DNA of 41,704 bases from NCBI GenBank assembly GCA_028712695.1, contig JAQTQZ010000027.1, forward strand, positions 1 through 41,704, given 5' to 3'. Below the pieces are notes generated by a model. That model searched no databases. It was not told the DNA's origin and saw nothing but the letters and a program-made list of their open reading frames with translations. The stretch is from Methylovulum sp. GTDB lineage: Bacteria; Pseudomonadota; Gammaproteobacteria; Methylococcales; Methylomonadaceae. Position 1 is the first letter of the stretch. Every line of letters starts with the position of its first letter. Below, in pieces: positions 34,048 to 41,704 of the stretch. The position numbers were made by a program, and so were the translations under genes.

Positions 34048-34656
34048 TTATAACATGCCTGCTTGAATAATAAATTCCTCAATATCGCCCAGCCCTACGC
34101 CGGTTTTCAAGTTACTAAACACAAAAGGACGTTCGCCACGCATTTTTTTCGCATCCCTCTCCATCACTTCCAGCGACGCACCGACATAAGGCGCAAGGTC
34201 GATTTTGTTGATGACCAACAAATCCGAACGGGTGATGCCGGGGCCGCCTTTGCGGGGGATTTTGTCGCCTGCCGACACGTCAATCACATAAATCGTCAGG
34301 TCGGCAAGTTCCGGGCTGAAGGTCGCACTAAGATTGTCGCCGCCACTTTCCACCATGATAAAATCGAGGTTATCCCAACGTTCGCACAGCTCATCGACAG
34401 CGGCGAGGTTCATCGACGCATCTTCCCTAATCGCCGTATGCGGACAGCCGCCCGTTTCCACGCCGACAATGCGCTCTTCCGGCAAAGCTTGGCTGCGGAT
34501 TAAAAACTGCTGGTCTTCGCGGGTGTAAATGTCATTCGTCACCACGGCAATTTCAAATTGGTCGCGCATCCGTTTGCACAAAGCATCAACCAACGCGGTT
34601 TTGCCAGAACCGACCGGGCCGCCGATACCTACTCTTAATACGGGTTTGTCATTCAT
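34048..34656 (-). CDS. ureG: Urease accessory GTPase UreG
   Basis: This 202-residue SIMIBI-class GTPase drives nickel insertion into urease. The P-loop 'GGPVGSGKT' spans residues 12-20, with '[14 protein letters not shown]', the metal-binding Cys-Pro-His motif '[19 protein letters not shown]' and the NKxD motif '[12 protein letters not shown]'. It is the last gene of the urease set, 134 bases after ureF, with a repeat element in between. Confidence 0.97.
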   Translation of the reverse strand: MNDKPVLRVGIGGPVGSGKTALVDALCKRMRDQFEIAVVTNDIYTREDQQFLIRSQALPEERIVGVETGGCPHTAIREDASMNLAAVDELCERWDNLDFIMVESGGDNLSATFSPELADLTIYVIDVSAGDKIPRKGGPGITRSDLLVINKIDLAPYVGASLEVMERDAKKMRGERPFVFSNLKTGVGLGDIEEFIIQAGML

Positions 34657-34670
34657 AGAATTTCTCCTTT

Positions 34671-34783
34671 TGTAGCGTGGGCACCAACAGTAGGCGCTTT
34701 AAGCGATGCTGTTCTGCCCACCGTTTGTGACGTACAAGGTGTACCCAAAGGGCATAAAGGCAGAACAGCGTGCCCACCCTACA
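34671..34783. repeat. 113-bp inverted-repeat element between ureF and ureG
   Basis: The ends TGTAGCGTGGGCAC and GTGCCCACCCTACA are inverted with one mismatch, and an inner GCTGTTCTGCC/GGCAGAACAGC pair adds a second stem. A related block (GGTGGGCAGAACAGCG...GCCCACCCTAC) occurs at 36757-36813. It is a non-coding intergenic repeat. Confidence 0.65.
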
Positions 34784-34790
34784 TCACTAT

Positions 34791-35465
34791 TCAAGACCGG
34801 AACAACCGCGAATACTGCATCTCATGGCGGCTGCTCGCCAACGCCAGCCCAAACGCACTACCGCCAATATCGTCATCATCCAACAAAGCCGCTGCATCGA
34901 CTTGCGCGGGGATTTGCGCCGCCAAGGCTTGCAATAATTGCTGTCCGGCGACTTGCCCTAGCGGCACGAGTTTGACGGCGCATAAGACTTGGTTCTCCAA
35001 CCAACCCCAAATATAACCGATGGCGGCATGGCGCGGGGCTATGCCCCAACGCACGGCGGCGAGGCTGAACACCGTTGCCAATGTTGCATCACTTTGGCGT
35101 TGCCACGCTTCGGCGTCCGGCATATCCAGTTTGACCAGCAATTTCGCCAAAGCCTGTCCGGTTTGGCGGTCTTCGGCGCGTAGCTCGCTGGTTTCGCGGC
35201 ACGCTGTCAGGATTTGGCCCCAGTGCTTCACCGCTGCATGGTCGTGGTTTTGCCATGCGGCAAACAAGCGCAATAAAACGGGCACATCGACCCGCGTCAT
35301 ACTGCATTGCAACACGCCGCCAATCCACTCACGGGCGGCATCGGCAGTGCAGACCAATCCATCATCCACTGCCCGCTCCAACCCCTGCGAATAGCTGTAC
35401 ATACCAATCGGCAAACCAGGACTAACCAATTGCAGCAAGCGCAGTAAACTGAGATCAGTGCCCAT
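34791..35465 (-). CDS. ureF: Urease accessory protein UreF
   Basis: This protein of about 224 residues is counted from the ATG at 35465 ('[33 protein letters not shown]'), the typical UreF opening. The middle segment '...[32 protein letters not shown]' is also diagnostic. A frame 15 codons longer would overlap ureE further; the chosen start overlaps ureE by 11 bases. UreF gates UreG activity in the UreDFG activation complex. Confidence 0.94.
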   Translation of the reverse strand: MGTDLSLLRLLQLVSPGLPIGMYSYSQGLERAVDDGLVCTADAAREWIGGVLQCSMTRVDVPVLLRLFAAWQNHDHAAVKHWGQILTACRETSELRAEDRQTGQALAKLLVKLDMPDAEAWQRQSDATLATVFSLAAVRWGIAPRHAAIGYIWGWLENQVLCAVKLVPLGQVAGQQLLQALAAQIPAQVDAAALLDDDDIGGSAFGLALASSRHEMQYSRLFRS

Positions 35466-35886
35466 GATGCTGGTACGCGCCCGCTTCAGGCTCGAACGGC
35501 AAGTCTTCATGACTGACGCTTAAGCCTAAGCCTGCCACCATATGATCAAGGACGTGGTCGCTCAAAAAACGCAACTCGCCCGGCAAGATTTGCAAAGCAA
35601 TATGGCGGTTGCCGAGGTGGTAACAAACCCGCGCGAACAGCAAAGGATCATCAGTGCGGACGACCGACAAAGTTTCCGGAGCGGCTTTTATCAGCACTTT
35701 AAATTTTTCGTTACCCGTCAGCACCGTGCCGGAGCGCAAATAATTGCCACGCTGCAAAAACAAACCGACTTTCACGCCGCCATCGGTCAAGGCAGGCAAG
35801 CGGCTTTTTTGGCGGGATTCAAAGGGTAAGGTCAAGCTGTCGTCGGCTTGGGTATCGGCAGGGGCGAGTTCGGTTAGTTTTAGCAT
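35455..35886 (-). CDS. ureE: Urease nickel metallochaperone UreE
   Basis: This 143-residue metallochaperone delivers nickel to UreG. It has the N-terminal peptide-binding domain ('[20 protein letters not shown]...[13 protein letters not shown]') and the C-terminal nickel domain with '[16 protein letters not shown]' and '[12 protein letters not shown]'. The tail 'AYQHHGH' is short and His-containing. It is separated from ureC by about 1.7 kb of unrelated genes, although they are on the same strand. Confidence 0.94.
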   Translation of the reverse strand: MLKLTELAPADTQADDSLTLPFESRQKSRLPALTDGGVKVGLFLQRGNYLRSGTVLTGNEKFKVLIKAAPETLSVVRTDDPLLFARVCYHLGNRHIALQILPGELRFLSDHVLDHMVAGLGLSVSHEDLPFEPEAGAYQHHGH

Positions 35887-35918
35887 AGTCAGTTGGTGAA
35901 AAGTTGGGTTATTTGCTC

Positions 35919-36023
35919 GTTCCCAAGCTCCAGCTTGGGAACGCAGTTTCGGAAGCTCTAGCTTCCCGTATTCTCGAAGCTAGAGTTTCTCAGACTTGAG
36001 TTCCCAAGCTGGAGCTTGGGAAC
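35919..36023. repeat. 105-bp composite REP-like repeat, copy A
   Basis: It begins and ends with perfect palindromes of half-site GTTCCCAAGCT (35919-35942 and 36000-36023). An inner GGAAGCT/AGCTTCC palindrome (35951-35966) and a weaker GAAGCTAGAG arm lie between. It lies just downstream of the transposase gene and is a direct repeat of copy B. Confidence 0.85.
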
Positions 36024-36047
36024 TAGCGGATGCAGTGTTGGAACAGC

Positions 36048-36581
36048 TTACCAAGCCCGCACCACTTCAATCAAACCCGCTTGCCCCGCATAATTGCGTG
36101 CACTGGAATACCGCCAGTGTTCCGGCTGATCCACATAACCGCGTTTCACCGGATTTTGATGGATGTAATCCAGTTTTTGCCGCATCACCGCCTCAGATTC
36201 GATGATTTGTGGATGGTTGCCTTCTTCCCAAATTTGATAAACCGTGTCCTGCTTATGGGCACGTTTGAAAAAGGCCAGCAGTTCCAACAGCTTCGCCGCA
36301 CCGCGTTGTTCCAGATGAGCGATGATCTGCTTCGCCGTGTACGATTTGAACCGCTGCATATCGTGGCTTAGATTTTCCGATGCGGCGATCAGATGCAAGT
36401 GGTTTTCAAGGATGACATAGCCATAAAGCTGAAAGCCTGATTCGCGTTGTAAAAAACGCCAAGAGTCCAACACGATGCCCACCGTTTCCGGGCGGGTAAA
36501 CAACGGCAGCCAGTGGTTGACCGTGGCGGTCATAAAATGCGGGCATGGATTGCTTAGAACTCGGTATCGGCTTCTGGGCAT
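36048..36581 (-). CDS. REP-associated tyrosine transposase (RAYT, IS200/Y1 family)
   Basis: This 177-residue Y1-type single-strand transposase has an HUH motif 'ENHLHLIAA' (His61, His63) and catalytic Tyr81 in 'FKSYTAKQII'. The C-terminal 'DYIHQNPVKRGYVDQPEHWRYSSARNY' is characteristic of RAYT proteins. These enzymes are thought to spread REP palindromes, usually of their own flanking type. The gene is bracketed by two 105-bp repeat copies in direct orientation, and the whole unit sits inside the urease locus. The frame is intact. Confidence 0.93.
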   Translation of the reverse strand: MPRSRYRVLSNPCPHFMTATVNHWLPLFTRPETVGIVLDSWRFLQRESGFQLYGYVILENHLHLIAASENLSHDMQRFKSYTAKQIIAHLEQRGAAKLLELLAFFKRAHKQDTVYQIWEEGNHPQIIESEAVMRQKLDYIHQNPVKRGYVDQPEHWRYSSARNYAGQAGLIEVVRAW

Positions 36582-36640
36582 GGTGGTGTTTTCTCAACGG
36601 AGGTTGGTTAGCTTGGATTTGTGTTTAACTCGTTTAACTC

Positions 36641-36745
36641 GTTCCCAAGCTCCGGCTTGGGAATGCAGTTTCGGAAGCTCCAGCTTCCCGTGTTCTCGAA
36701 GCTGGAGCTTCTCGGACTTGAGTTCCCAAACTGGAGATTGGGAAC
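36641..36745. repeat. 105-bp composite REP-like repeat, copy B
   Basis: It is the same length and orientation as copy A, with about nine mismatches by eye (roughly 91% identity). Outer palindromes lie at 36641-36664 and 36722-36745 and the inner GGAAGCT/AGCTTCC palindrome at 36673-36688. It lies just upstream of the RAYT start. Confidence 0.85.
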
Positions 36746-36756
36746 TCTTTATCGTT

Positions 36757-36813
36757 TGCCCACCGTTTGCCGTCGTTATCAATGGTGGGCAGAACAGCGT
36801 TGCCCACCCTACC
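36757..36813. repeat. Second-family intergenic repeat (GGTGGGCAGAACAGCG type)
   Basis: TGCCCACC (36757-36764) is inverted at 36784-36791 (GGTGGGCA), followed by AGAACAGCGTTGCCCACCCTAC. It shares its core with the element at 34671-34783. Confidence 0.55.
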
Positions 36814-36838
36814 CGGCTAGCGTAACATCAGTTACGAG

Positions 36839-37360
36839 TTAACTTAATGGCAGTGAAGCTGGGGCTTGGGAGCTAGCGGATATGTTTTCGTCATATTCTG
36901 CCCAGCTTGCAAAGCCAATTGGCCGCTTGGGTGGGCTGATGTTTTCTCTCTGTAAGGCCACGAGTAAAATACTGATCTGTGATACATGCTGAATTAACTC
37001 CACCACCTCTCCTTTCTCATTTTTTCCTTGAAAAGATATGAGTGACGGATTCCAGCACCCGATGTTATCAATATGAAACGTTACTGTTTGCCCGAAATTT
37101 ACCAACTGACACCCCACTTCATGTTCGTCATCAAGTGAACGATGAAAATTATTTATCCATGTAATTAAGCGTGTATAAAATTCATCTGCCAGATTTTGGT
37201 CTTTCGGTATTTGCGAACTTTTTATTATCAGATCCATTTCACGTTTCATTTCCACATTTATTTTCCTTTCCTGTTCCATTTCATCTACCATCATCGATTC
37301 TTGCTGCTTTGCGTATTCCAAATCTTCTTGCGTCAGATTATACATTTTCTGTTCGTACAC
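36839..37360 (-). CDS. Conserved hypothetical protein, DUF6173-like
   Basis: This 173-residue protein has a charged, Met/Glu-rich N-terminal helix likely to form a coiled coil ('EYAKQQESMMVDEMEQER'). The conserved core contains 'HEVGCQLVNFGQTVTFHIDNIG', 'WNPSLISFQG' and 'ELIQHVSQISILLVAL', then 'PPKRPIGFASW'. This pattern fits the DUF6173 family, whose function is unknown; the assignment is from memory of the core. The last residues ('SSQAPASLPLS') are encoded by DNA resembling one arm of the neighbouring REP-like repeat, so the original C-terminus may have been altered. It sits between ureC and the RAYT unit. Confidence 0.75.
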   Translation of the reverse strand: MYEQKMYNLTQEDLEYAKQQESMMVDEMEQERKINVEMKREMDLIIKSSQIPKDQNLADEFYTRLITWINNFHRSLDDEHEVGCQLVNFGQTVTFHIDNIGCWNPSLISFQGKNEKGEVVELIQHVSQISILLVALQRENISPPKRPIGFASWAEYDENISASSQAPASLPLS

Positions 37361-37558
37361 CGTTTCTTCTCCTGTGCCATAGGTATGTCATAAATAGTAT
37401 TACCGGGGCGGATTTTTCCGCCCCTTTGCTTTTGAGGCCTAGTTCATAGTTCGAGTTAACGATAGCATAACCCGACAAAGTACCAGCAGAAATGTCGGGT
37501 TACGTTTTCTCGCTGCGCTCAAAAATCTAACCCGACCTACCGTATTGCATCCTACCAA

Positions 37559-39262
37559 TCAAAACAAAAAATACCGCTGAGCAAACGGCAACACCGCCAC
37601 AGGCTCACAAGTCAACAATTGCCCGTCTGCCCACACCGCATAAGTTTGCGGGTCAACTTCAATATTCGGCTGATAAGCGTTATGAATCAAATCCTTCTTT
37701 CCGATGTTACGGGTGTTTTTGACGATGCCGATGCGTTTACGCAAACCTAAATTAGTAGGTACGCCGCCTTCTACCGCCGCTTGCGGCAGGAAAATCATGG
37801 ACGTGGCGGCTGCGGTGACGCCGAACGATCCGAACATGGGGCGATAATGCACGGGTTGCGGGGTGGGGATAGAGGCATTGGGATCGCCCATCGCGGCGGC
37901 GGCGATAAGGCCGCCTTTTAAGATCAGGCTGGGTTTTACGCCGAAAAATGCCGGATTCCACAACACCAAATCGGCGAGTTTGCCGACTTCTATCGAGCCG
38001 ACTTCATGGGCGATGCCGTGGCTGATCGCGGGATTAATCGTGTATTTGGCGATGTAGCGTTTGATGCGGAAATTGTCGTTGTCCGCGCCGTCTTCGGGTA
38101 ATGCGCCACGCTGGATTTTCATTTTATGCGCGGTTTGCCAGGTGCGGAGGATGACTTCGCCGACGCGGCCCATGGCTTGCGAATCGGAGGAGATCATCGA
38201 GAACGCACCCAAGTCGTGCAGGACGTCTTCGGCGGCGATGGTTTCGCGGCGGATGCGCGATTCGGCGAAGGCGACATCTTCGGGAATGCTGGGGTCGAGG
38301 TGGTGGCAGACCATCAGCATGTCCAGATGTTCGTCCACGGTGTTGACGGTGTAAGGCCGCGTCGGGTTGGTGGACGAGGGCAATACGTTCGGCAACCCGC
38401 AGGCTTTGATGATGTCCGGCGCATGACCGCCGCCCGCGCCTTCGGTGTGGTAAGTGTGGATGGTGCGGCCTTGGAAAGCGGCGATGGTGTCTTCGACAAA
38501 ACCGGATTCGTTGAGCGTGTCAGTGTGGATCGCCACCTGCACGTCGAACTTTTCGGCAACGCTTAGGCAGCAGTCGATGGCGGCGGGGGTTGTGCCCCAA
38601 TCTTCGTGCAGTTTTAAGCCCATCGCCCCGGCAAGGATTTGTTCTTCCAATCCGCCCGGCAAGCTGGCGTTGCCTTTGCCGAGCAAGCCGAAATTCATAG
38701 CAAAGCCGTCCAATGCCAGCAGCATTTGTTGCAGATGCCAAGGGCCGGGGGTGCAGGTGGTGGCATTCGTACCTGTTGCCGGGCCGGTGCCGCCGCCGAT
38801 CATCGTCGTTACGCCGGAATTTAACGCCTCTTCGATTTGTTGCGGGCAGATGAAATGGATGTGCGCGTCGATGCCGCCTGCGGTGAGGATATTGCCTTCA
38901 CCCGCGATGATTTCTGTGCCGGGGCCGATAATCATATCCACGCCGGATTGGATGTCGGGATTGCCCGCTTTGCCTATCGCCGCGATGCGCCCGTTTTTCA
39001 CGCCGACATCGGCTTTGATGATGCCCCAGTAGTCGATAATCAAGGCGTTGGTGATGACTAAATCCATAGCGATAAGGGAATCGACTTGGCTTTGCCCCAT
39101 GCCGTCGCGGATGACTTTGCCGCCACCGAATTTAACTTCTTCGCCGTAAATCGTGCGGTCGGCTTCGACTTGTAAAAACAATTCGCTATCGCCCAAACGG
39201 ACTTTATCGCCAGTGGTAGGGCCGAACATGTCGGCGTAGGCTTGTCTGGTGATTTTGCTCAT
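37559..39262 (-). CDS. ureC: Urease alpha subunit
   Basis: This 567-residue catalytic subunit hydrolyses urea to ammonia and carbamate. Nickel ligands are in '[14 protein letters not shown]', the carbamylated Lys in 'GLKLHEDWG' (near residue 217), further His in '[13 protein letters not shown]' and '[15 protein letters not shown]', the flap Cys in '[10 protein letters not shown]', and the Asp ligand in '[15 protein letters not shown]'. Length and ligands are all normal, so an active enzyme is expected. It lies third among the structural genes, after ureA and ureB. Confidence 0.98.
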   Translation of the reverse strand: MSKITRQAYADMFGPTTGDKVRLGDSELFLQVEADRTIYGEEVKFGGGKVIRDGMGQSQVDSLIAMDLVITNALIIDYWGIIKADVGVKNGRIAAIGKAGNPDIQSGVDMIIGPGTEIIAGEGNILTAGGIDAHIHFICPQQIEEALNSGVTTMIGGGTGPATGTNATTCTPGPWHLQQMLLALDGFAMNFGLLGKGNASLPGGLEEQILAGAMGLKLHEDWGTTPAAIDCCLSVAEKFDVQVAIHTDTLNESGFVEDTIAAFQGRTIHTYHTEGAGGGHAPDIIKACGLPNVLPSSTNPTRPYTVNTVDEHLDMLMVCHHLDPSIPEDVAFAESRIRRETIAAEDVLHDLGAFSMISSDSQAMGRVGEVILRTWQTAHKMKIQRGALPEDGADNDNFRIKRYIAKYTINPAISHGIAHEVGSIEVGKLADLVLWNPAFFGVKPSLILKGGLIAAAAMGDPNASIPTPQPVHYRPMFGSFGVTAAATSMIFLPQAAVEGGVPTNLGLRKRIGIVKNTRNIGKKDLIHNAYQPNIEVDPQTYAVWADGQLLTCEPVAVLPFAQRYFLF

Positions 39263-39377
39263 GATGATGCTCCTGCGCTATCCTTTAACCCGAAAATTAT
39301 CCGATAACGATTTGTGGGGTTTTAGTTTGACTTTGCTGGGGTTCCTTACGTCACCCACAGCCTACTTCATTCATTGT

Positions 39378-39701
39378 TTATTTTGGATTAGCCATATCCA
39401 AATCCCCCATCACCGCTTGCCGGAAGCCATAAACGCGGCGCAAACCGCCGAACGGCACCAGCTGGATTTGCCGTTGTTGGCCTGGTTCAAAACGTACCGC
39501 CGTGCCTGCGGGAATGTCCAAGCGAAAGCCCCGTGCGGCTTCGCGGTCAAACTGCAAGGCGGGGTTGGTTTCGTAAAAATGGTAATGCGAGCCGACTTGA
39601 ATCGGACGGTCGCCGCTGTTGGCGACGATTAAGGCGAGGGTTTCGCAACCAGCGTTCAGTTCAATCTCGCCAGCGGCGGGGATGATTTCTCCGGGGATCA
39701 T
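39378..39701 (-). CDS. ureB: Urease beta subunit
   Basis: This 107-residue subunit has the diagnostic '[18 protein letters not shown]', '[24 protein letters not shown]' and '[19 protein letters not shown]'. It is a separate polypeptide, unlike fused gamma-beta forms. An extra gene and a degenerate repeat separate it from ureA. Confidence 0.97.
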   Translation of the reverse strand: MIPGEIIPAAGEIELNAGCETLALIVANSGDRPIQVGSHYHFYETNPALQFDREAARGFRLDIPAGTAVRFEPGQQRQIQLVPFGGLRRVYGFRQAVMGDLDMANPK

Positions 39702-39723
39702 GGGGATTCTCCTTAAGTTAGCT

Positions 39724-39843
39724 CATTCCCAAGCCCCAACTTACCCTAGGACATAAATGGGAACGCAGTTATGGAAGCTGGCGCTTCTCAAACGGGGGAG
39801 GGTCATTTATGCCCCCCCCAAAGGTAAACTTGGAGCTTGGGGC
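39724..39843. repeat. Degenerate REP-like repeat, copy C
   Basis: Parts of the 105-bp repeat are recognisable (ATTCCCAAGC, GGGAACGCAGT, GGAAGCTGGCGCTTCTC, CTTGGAGCTTGGGG), with inserted DNA including two CATTTATG-type blocks. It lies just after the secreted hypothetical gene, upstream of ureB. Confidence 0.6.
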
Positions 39844-39857
39844 CAGCAAACCAAGGC

Positions 39858-40361
39858 TTATTCCAAGCAATAAGTCCAAGTTGGCAATGGTTGCTCTTGA
39901 ACGTTTTTCTGCTCATCGTATACCGCCAAAAGCTTACCGTCCGCTAAGCGATAACGTTCATAATGGCGTAACGTATTTTCGGGTAAACCACTTTGGTAAA
40001 AAGCTATTTCAGCGCCATCCCCCAAAAAGCACCAAGCAAAAATAGCACCGCCATAACCACTAAACCGCAGCACGGATTTGCCAACCTGCAGTACAGCCAG
40101 TGTTAAAGCGATGGGGTAAGACGCGCAACAATCCGGATACGTTTCCAACCATCCGACCGCCGTATTATCGGCAGCAATAAGCGGTTGGCTAAAGCCCACT
40201 TGGTTGAGCAATAGCGGCGGGATAATTTTTACGTCATTATTATCTTTAATAATCAATTGCTTAGCATCTTCACTAACCTCAAGATTGTTGAAAGTCTCTG
40301 AGAGCACAACATTTGAACAGACCAAGAGCAATAGCATACAAAACAGATAGATTGTTTCCAT
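39858..40361 (-). CDS. Secreted hypothetical protein inside the urease operon
   Basis: This 167-residue protein has an N-terminal signal sequence ('IYLFCMLLLLVCSNVVLSETF', likely cut near residue 21) and no further membrane segment. The mature part has paired Cys in 'YPDCCASYP', the loop 'FSGYGGAIFAWCFLGDGAEIAFY', and 'HYERYRLADGKLLAVYDEQ', suggesting a small beta-rich fold. I recognise no family. It starts eight bases after the ureA stop and is followed by ureB, so it is co-transcribed with urease structural genes. A periplasmic protein has no known role in urease. Confidence 0.75.
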   Translation of the reverse strand: METIYLFCMLLLLVCSNVVLSETFNNLEVSEDAKQLIIKDNNDVKIIPPLLLNQVGFSQPLIAADNTAVGWLETYPDCCASYPIALTLAVLQVGKSVLRFSGYGGAIFAWCFLGDGAEIAFYQSGLPENTLRHYERYRLADGKLLAVYDEQKNVQEQPLPTWTYCLE

Positions 40362-40369
40362 AAAAGGGC

Positions 40370-40672
40370 TTAATTAATCGGATTATGCACTGTCACCAAC
40401 TTCGTACCATCTGGAAACGTCGCTTCCACTTGTACATCCGGCAACATTTCGCTGATGCCATCCATCACATCATCACAGCTTAATAAGGTGCGTCCGTACT
40501 CCATCAGTTCGGCAACGGTGCACCCGTCGCGTGCCCCTTCCATAATCGCGGCGGAAATATAGGCTACAGATTCAGGGTAATTCAGCTTTAAGCCCCGGGC
40601 TTTGCGGCGTTCTGCCAGCAAGGCGGCGGTAAAGATTAATAATTTGTCTTTTTCGTGTGCGGTTAATTGCAT
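40370..40672 (-). CDS. ureA: Urease gamma subunit
   Basis: This 100-residue subunit has the standard '[34 protein letters not shown]' opening (split here by family-conserved positions), '[15 protein letters not shown]' and '[28 protein letters not shown]'. The length is the usual one. It follows ureD by about 40 bases. Confidence 0.98.
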   Translation of the reverse strand: MQLTAHEKDKLLIFTAALLAERRKARGLKLNYPESVAYISAAIMEGARDGCTVAELMEYGRTLLSCDDVMDGISEMLPDVQVEATFPDGTKLVTVHNPIN

Positions 40673-40711
40673 TGTTCATCCTTCGTCAAAATACGTACCC
40701 TATATAAAGAA

Positions 40712-41557
40712 TTAAGTTGCCCAAATGCGTGGTGCACAAGCCTCGCGCCCAATCACACCAGGGCGCAACCGCCGCCAAACTGATTGGAAAAAATCCCGCA
40801 AACGGTCGGCATGGTCATCTAAAGCGCGGCAAATCAGCAGATCATCCAACAAGGTCACGCCCCGCCCTGCACTTTCGCCAATCAGTTCTTGCACAGCCGC
40901 CAATTGTACAACAGTTGCAGGATAGGCAAACAGTGTGCCGCAAGCGGAATGTCCATTTAAGCCCCACAGCGCGGCAAAGGCCCCCGCATCTATGGATAAA
41001 CGTTCGCGGTAAAACAACTCGCCCGCACGGAAGATGTGCCAGTTCATGCCGATTTCGCCTGTGGTGAAACCTTCTTGCGCGGCAGGCCTGCCCAGTGCGA
41101 GGATTTCCCAGCCGACAAACCGCGCCCCTGCCGCCAACTCCAACCGCACATCCGCCGCGACTTTTGCGCCTTCGTAAATGATCGTTTCCTGCGGCAACCA
41201 TTCTAATGATGCGTCTGCCGCCACCGTCAAAACCAATTGTTGCCGTGCCAGTTTGCCGTCGCTACGGTAAAACTTGCCCGCCGCCGGAGTCGTCACCAAA
41301 GCCGCGCTGTTGCTGGCGGCGTTGATGTTGATTGCCAAACAATCGCCCGCCACGACACCGCCCGGCGGATGCAACACATAGACATGGCACACCTCGCCTT
41401 CTGGGTAAAAAGGCCGTTGTACGGTTAGCGGGCCAAGATGACGGCGGTGTGCCAGTACGGTTTTGCCGTGTTTGTGTTCGAAGCCTAGGTCTAGCTGGGC
41501 TTGCCAGCCTAGGGGTTGGGGGAGATTTGAGGCTGTGTTTGGGGTTTCGGGTTTCAA
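40712..41557 (-). CDS. ureD: Urease accessory protein UreD
   Basis: This 281-residue scaffold, with UreF and UreG, docks on apo-urease. It has 'LGPLTVQRPFYPEGEVCHVYVLHPPGGVVAGD', 'LVTTPAAGKFYRS' and 'WLPQETIIYEGA', all typical. The first usable codon is TTG at 41557 with no clear ribosome-binding site, so the exact start is uncertain. It is the first urease gene in the operon. Confidence 0.93.
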   Translation of the reverse strand: MKPETPNTASNLPQPLGWQAQLDLGFEHKHGKTVLAHRRHLGPLTVQRPFYPEGEVCHVYVLHPPGGVVAGDCLAININAASNSAALVTTPAAGKFYRSDGKLARQQLVLTVAADASLEWLPQETIIYEGAKVAADVRLELAAGARFVGWEILALGRPAAQEGFTTGEIGMNWHIFRAGELFYRERLSIDAGAFAALWGLNGHSACGTLFAYPATVVQLAAVQELIGESAGRGVTLLDDLLICRALDDHADRLRDFFQSVWRRLRPGVIGREACAPRIWAT

Positions 41558-41591
41558 TTGGGCGATGCCGTTTTAATTTTAATAACTGATG

Positions 41592-41704
41592 TTACGCAGC
41601 CCGTAATTTCTGCAACTCTTCATAAGCGATCTGGTTAGCCTTGATGAACAGCTTAGCCCGCATGGCGAAATGGTTGGTTTTATGTCTGATCTTCAAACAT
41701 TCCA
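41592..41704 (-). CDS. Partial reading frame at the window edge, unidentified
   Basis: The minus strand is open from the edge to a TAA at 41592-41594. The last 36 residues include 'RAKLFIKANQIAYEELQKLRAA', a basic helical tail. It lies upstream of ureD and does not resemble a urea transporter. A transposase tail is possible: the DNA just past the stop contains TAACTGATGTTACGC, which recurs inverted at 36818-36832. Confidence 0.4.
   Translation of the reverse strand, partial: ECLKIRHKTNHFAMRAKLFIKANQIAYEELQKLRAA

Noticed and set aside
35919-36745. CRISPR array, because palindromic units recur
   Set aside because: There are only two 105-bp copies flanking a transposase gene, with no short regular spacers and no cas genes.

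Overview
The window looks like a chromosomal segment of a gammaproteobacterium. The gshB-tonB-yqgE-yqgF-pyrR-pyrB-pyrC' gene order, a Pseudomonas-type inactive dihydroorotase, an RF2 gene with the standard +1 frameshift and many palindromic intergenic repeats fit a Methylococcales-like (methanotroph-type) genome. No methane-oxidation gene is present, so that assignment is only a guess.

Left part (1-13.9 kb), accessory region. A truncated IS630-type transposase lies at the edge. It is followed by a MarR-type regulator, the 3' end of a dead group II intron, and then two large minus-strand genes. The first is a 2648-residue iterative type I polyketide synthase with the order KS-AT-ACP-ACP-KR-DH-PPTase, which is the layout of enediyne-family (PKSE) synthases. 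It continues into a C-terminal hot-dog thioesterase of the kind usually encoded as a separate TEBC gene. The second, immediately upstream, encodes a secreted FG-GAP/ASPIC-UnbV protein, whose family includes the UnbV member of the enediyne warhead cassette. Both genes carry a related ATTAAGCWTAAY motif in their upstream regions. A 1.6-kb gene-poor stretch upstream holds a 211-bp MITE-like element. This is the most unusual locus in the window: a compact, fused enediyne-like synthase locus lacking recognisable UnbL and UnbU genes nearby.

Middle (14-27.5 kb). modB-modC encode a molybdate transporter without modA. A divergent SLC13/TrkA-C permease follows, then lysS and prfB. These last two are normally neighbours but are separated here by an AAA ATPase/DUF4276 pair (candidate defence or nuclease module) and a 40-codon remnant of a photolyase gene. 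Next come a Rieske ferredoxin, two plus-strand serine hydrolases, a minus-strand M14 peptidase-like/alpha-beta hydrolase pair, and rpmB-rpmG.

Right part (27.6-33.2 kb). A tightly packed plus-strand operon reads gshB-tonB-yqgE-ruvX-pyrR-pyrB-pyrC', with overlapping or nearly touching genes.

Far right (33.3-41.7 kb). A small membrane protein gene precedes a complete urease locus on the minus strand: ureD-ureA-(secreted hypothetical)-ureB-ureC, then an interruption, then ureE-ureF-ureG. The interruption holds a DUF6173-like gene and a REP-associated tyrosine transposase (RAYT) bracketed by two 105-bp direct copies of a palindromic repeat. The window ends inside an unidentified partial reading frame.
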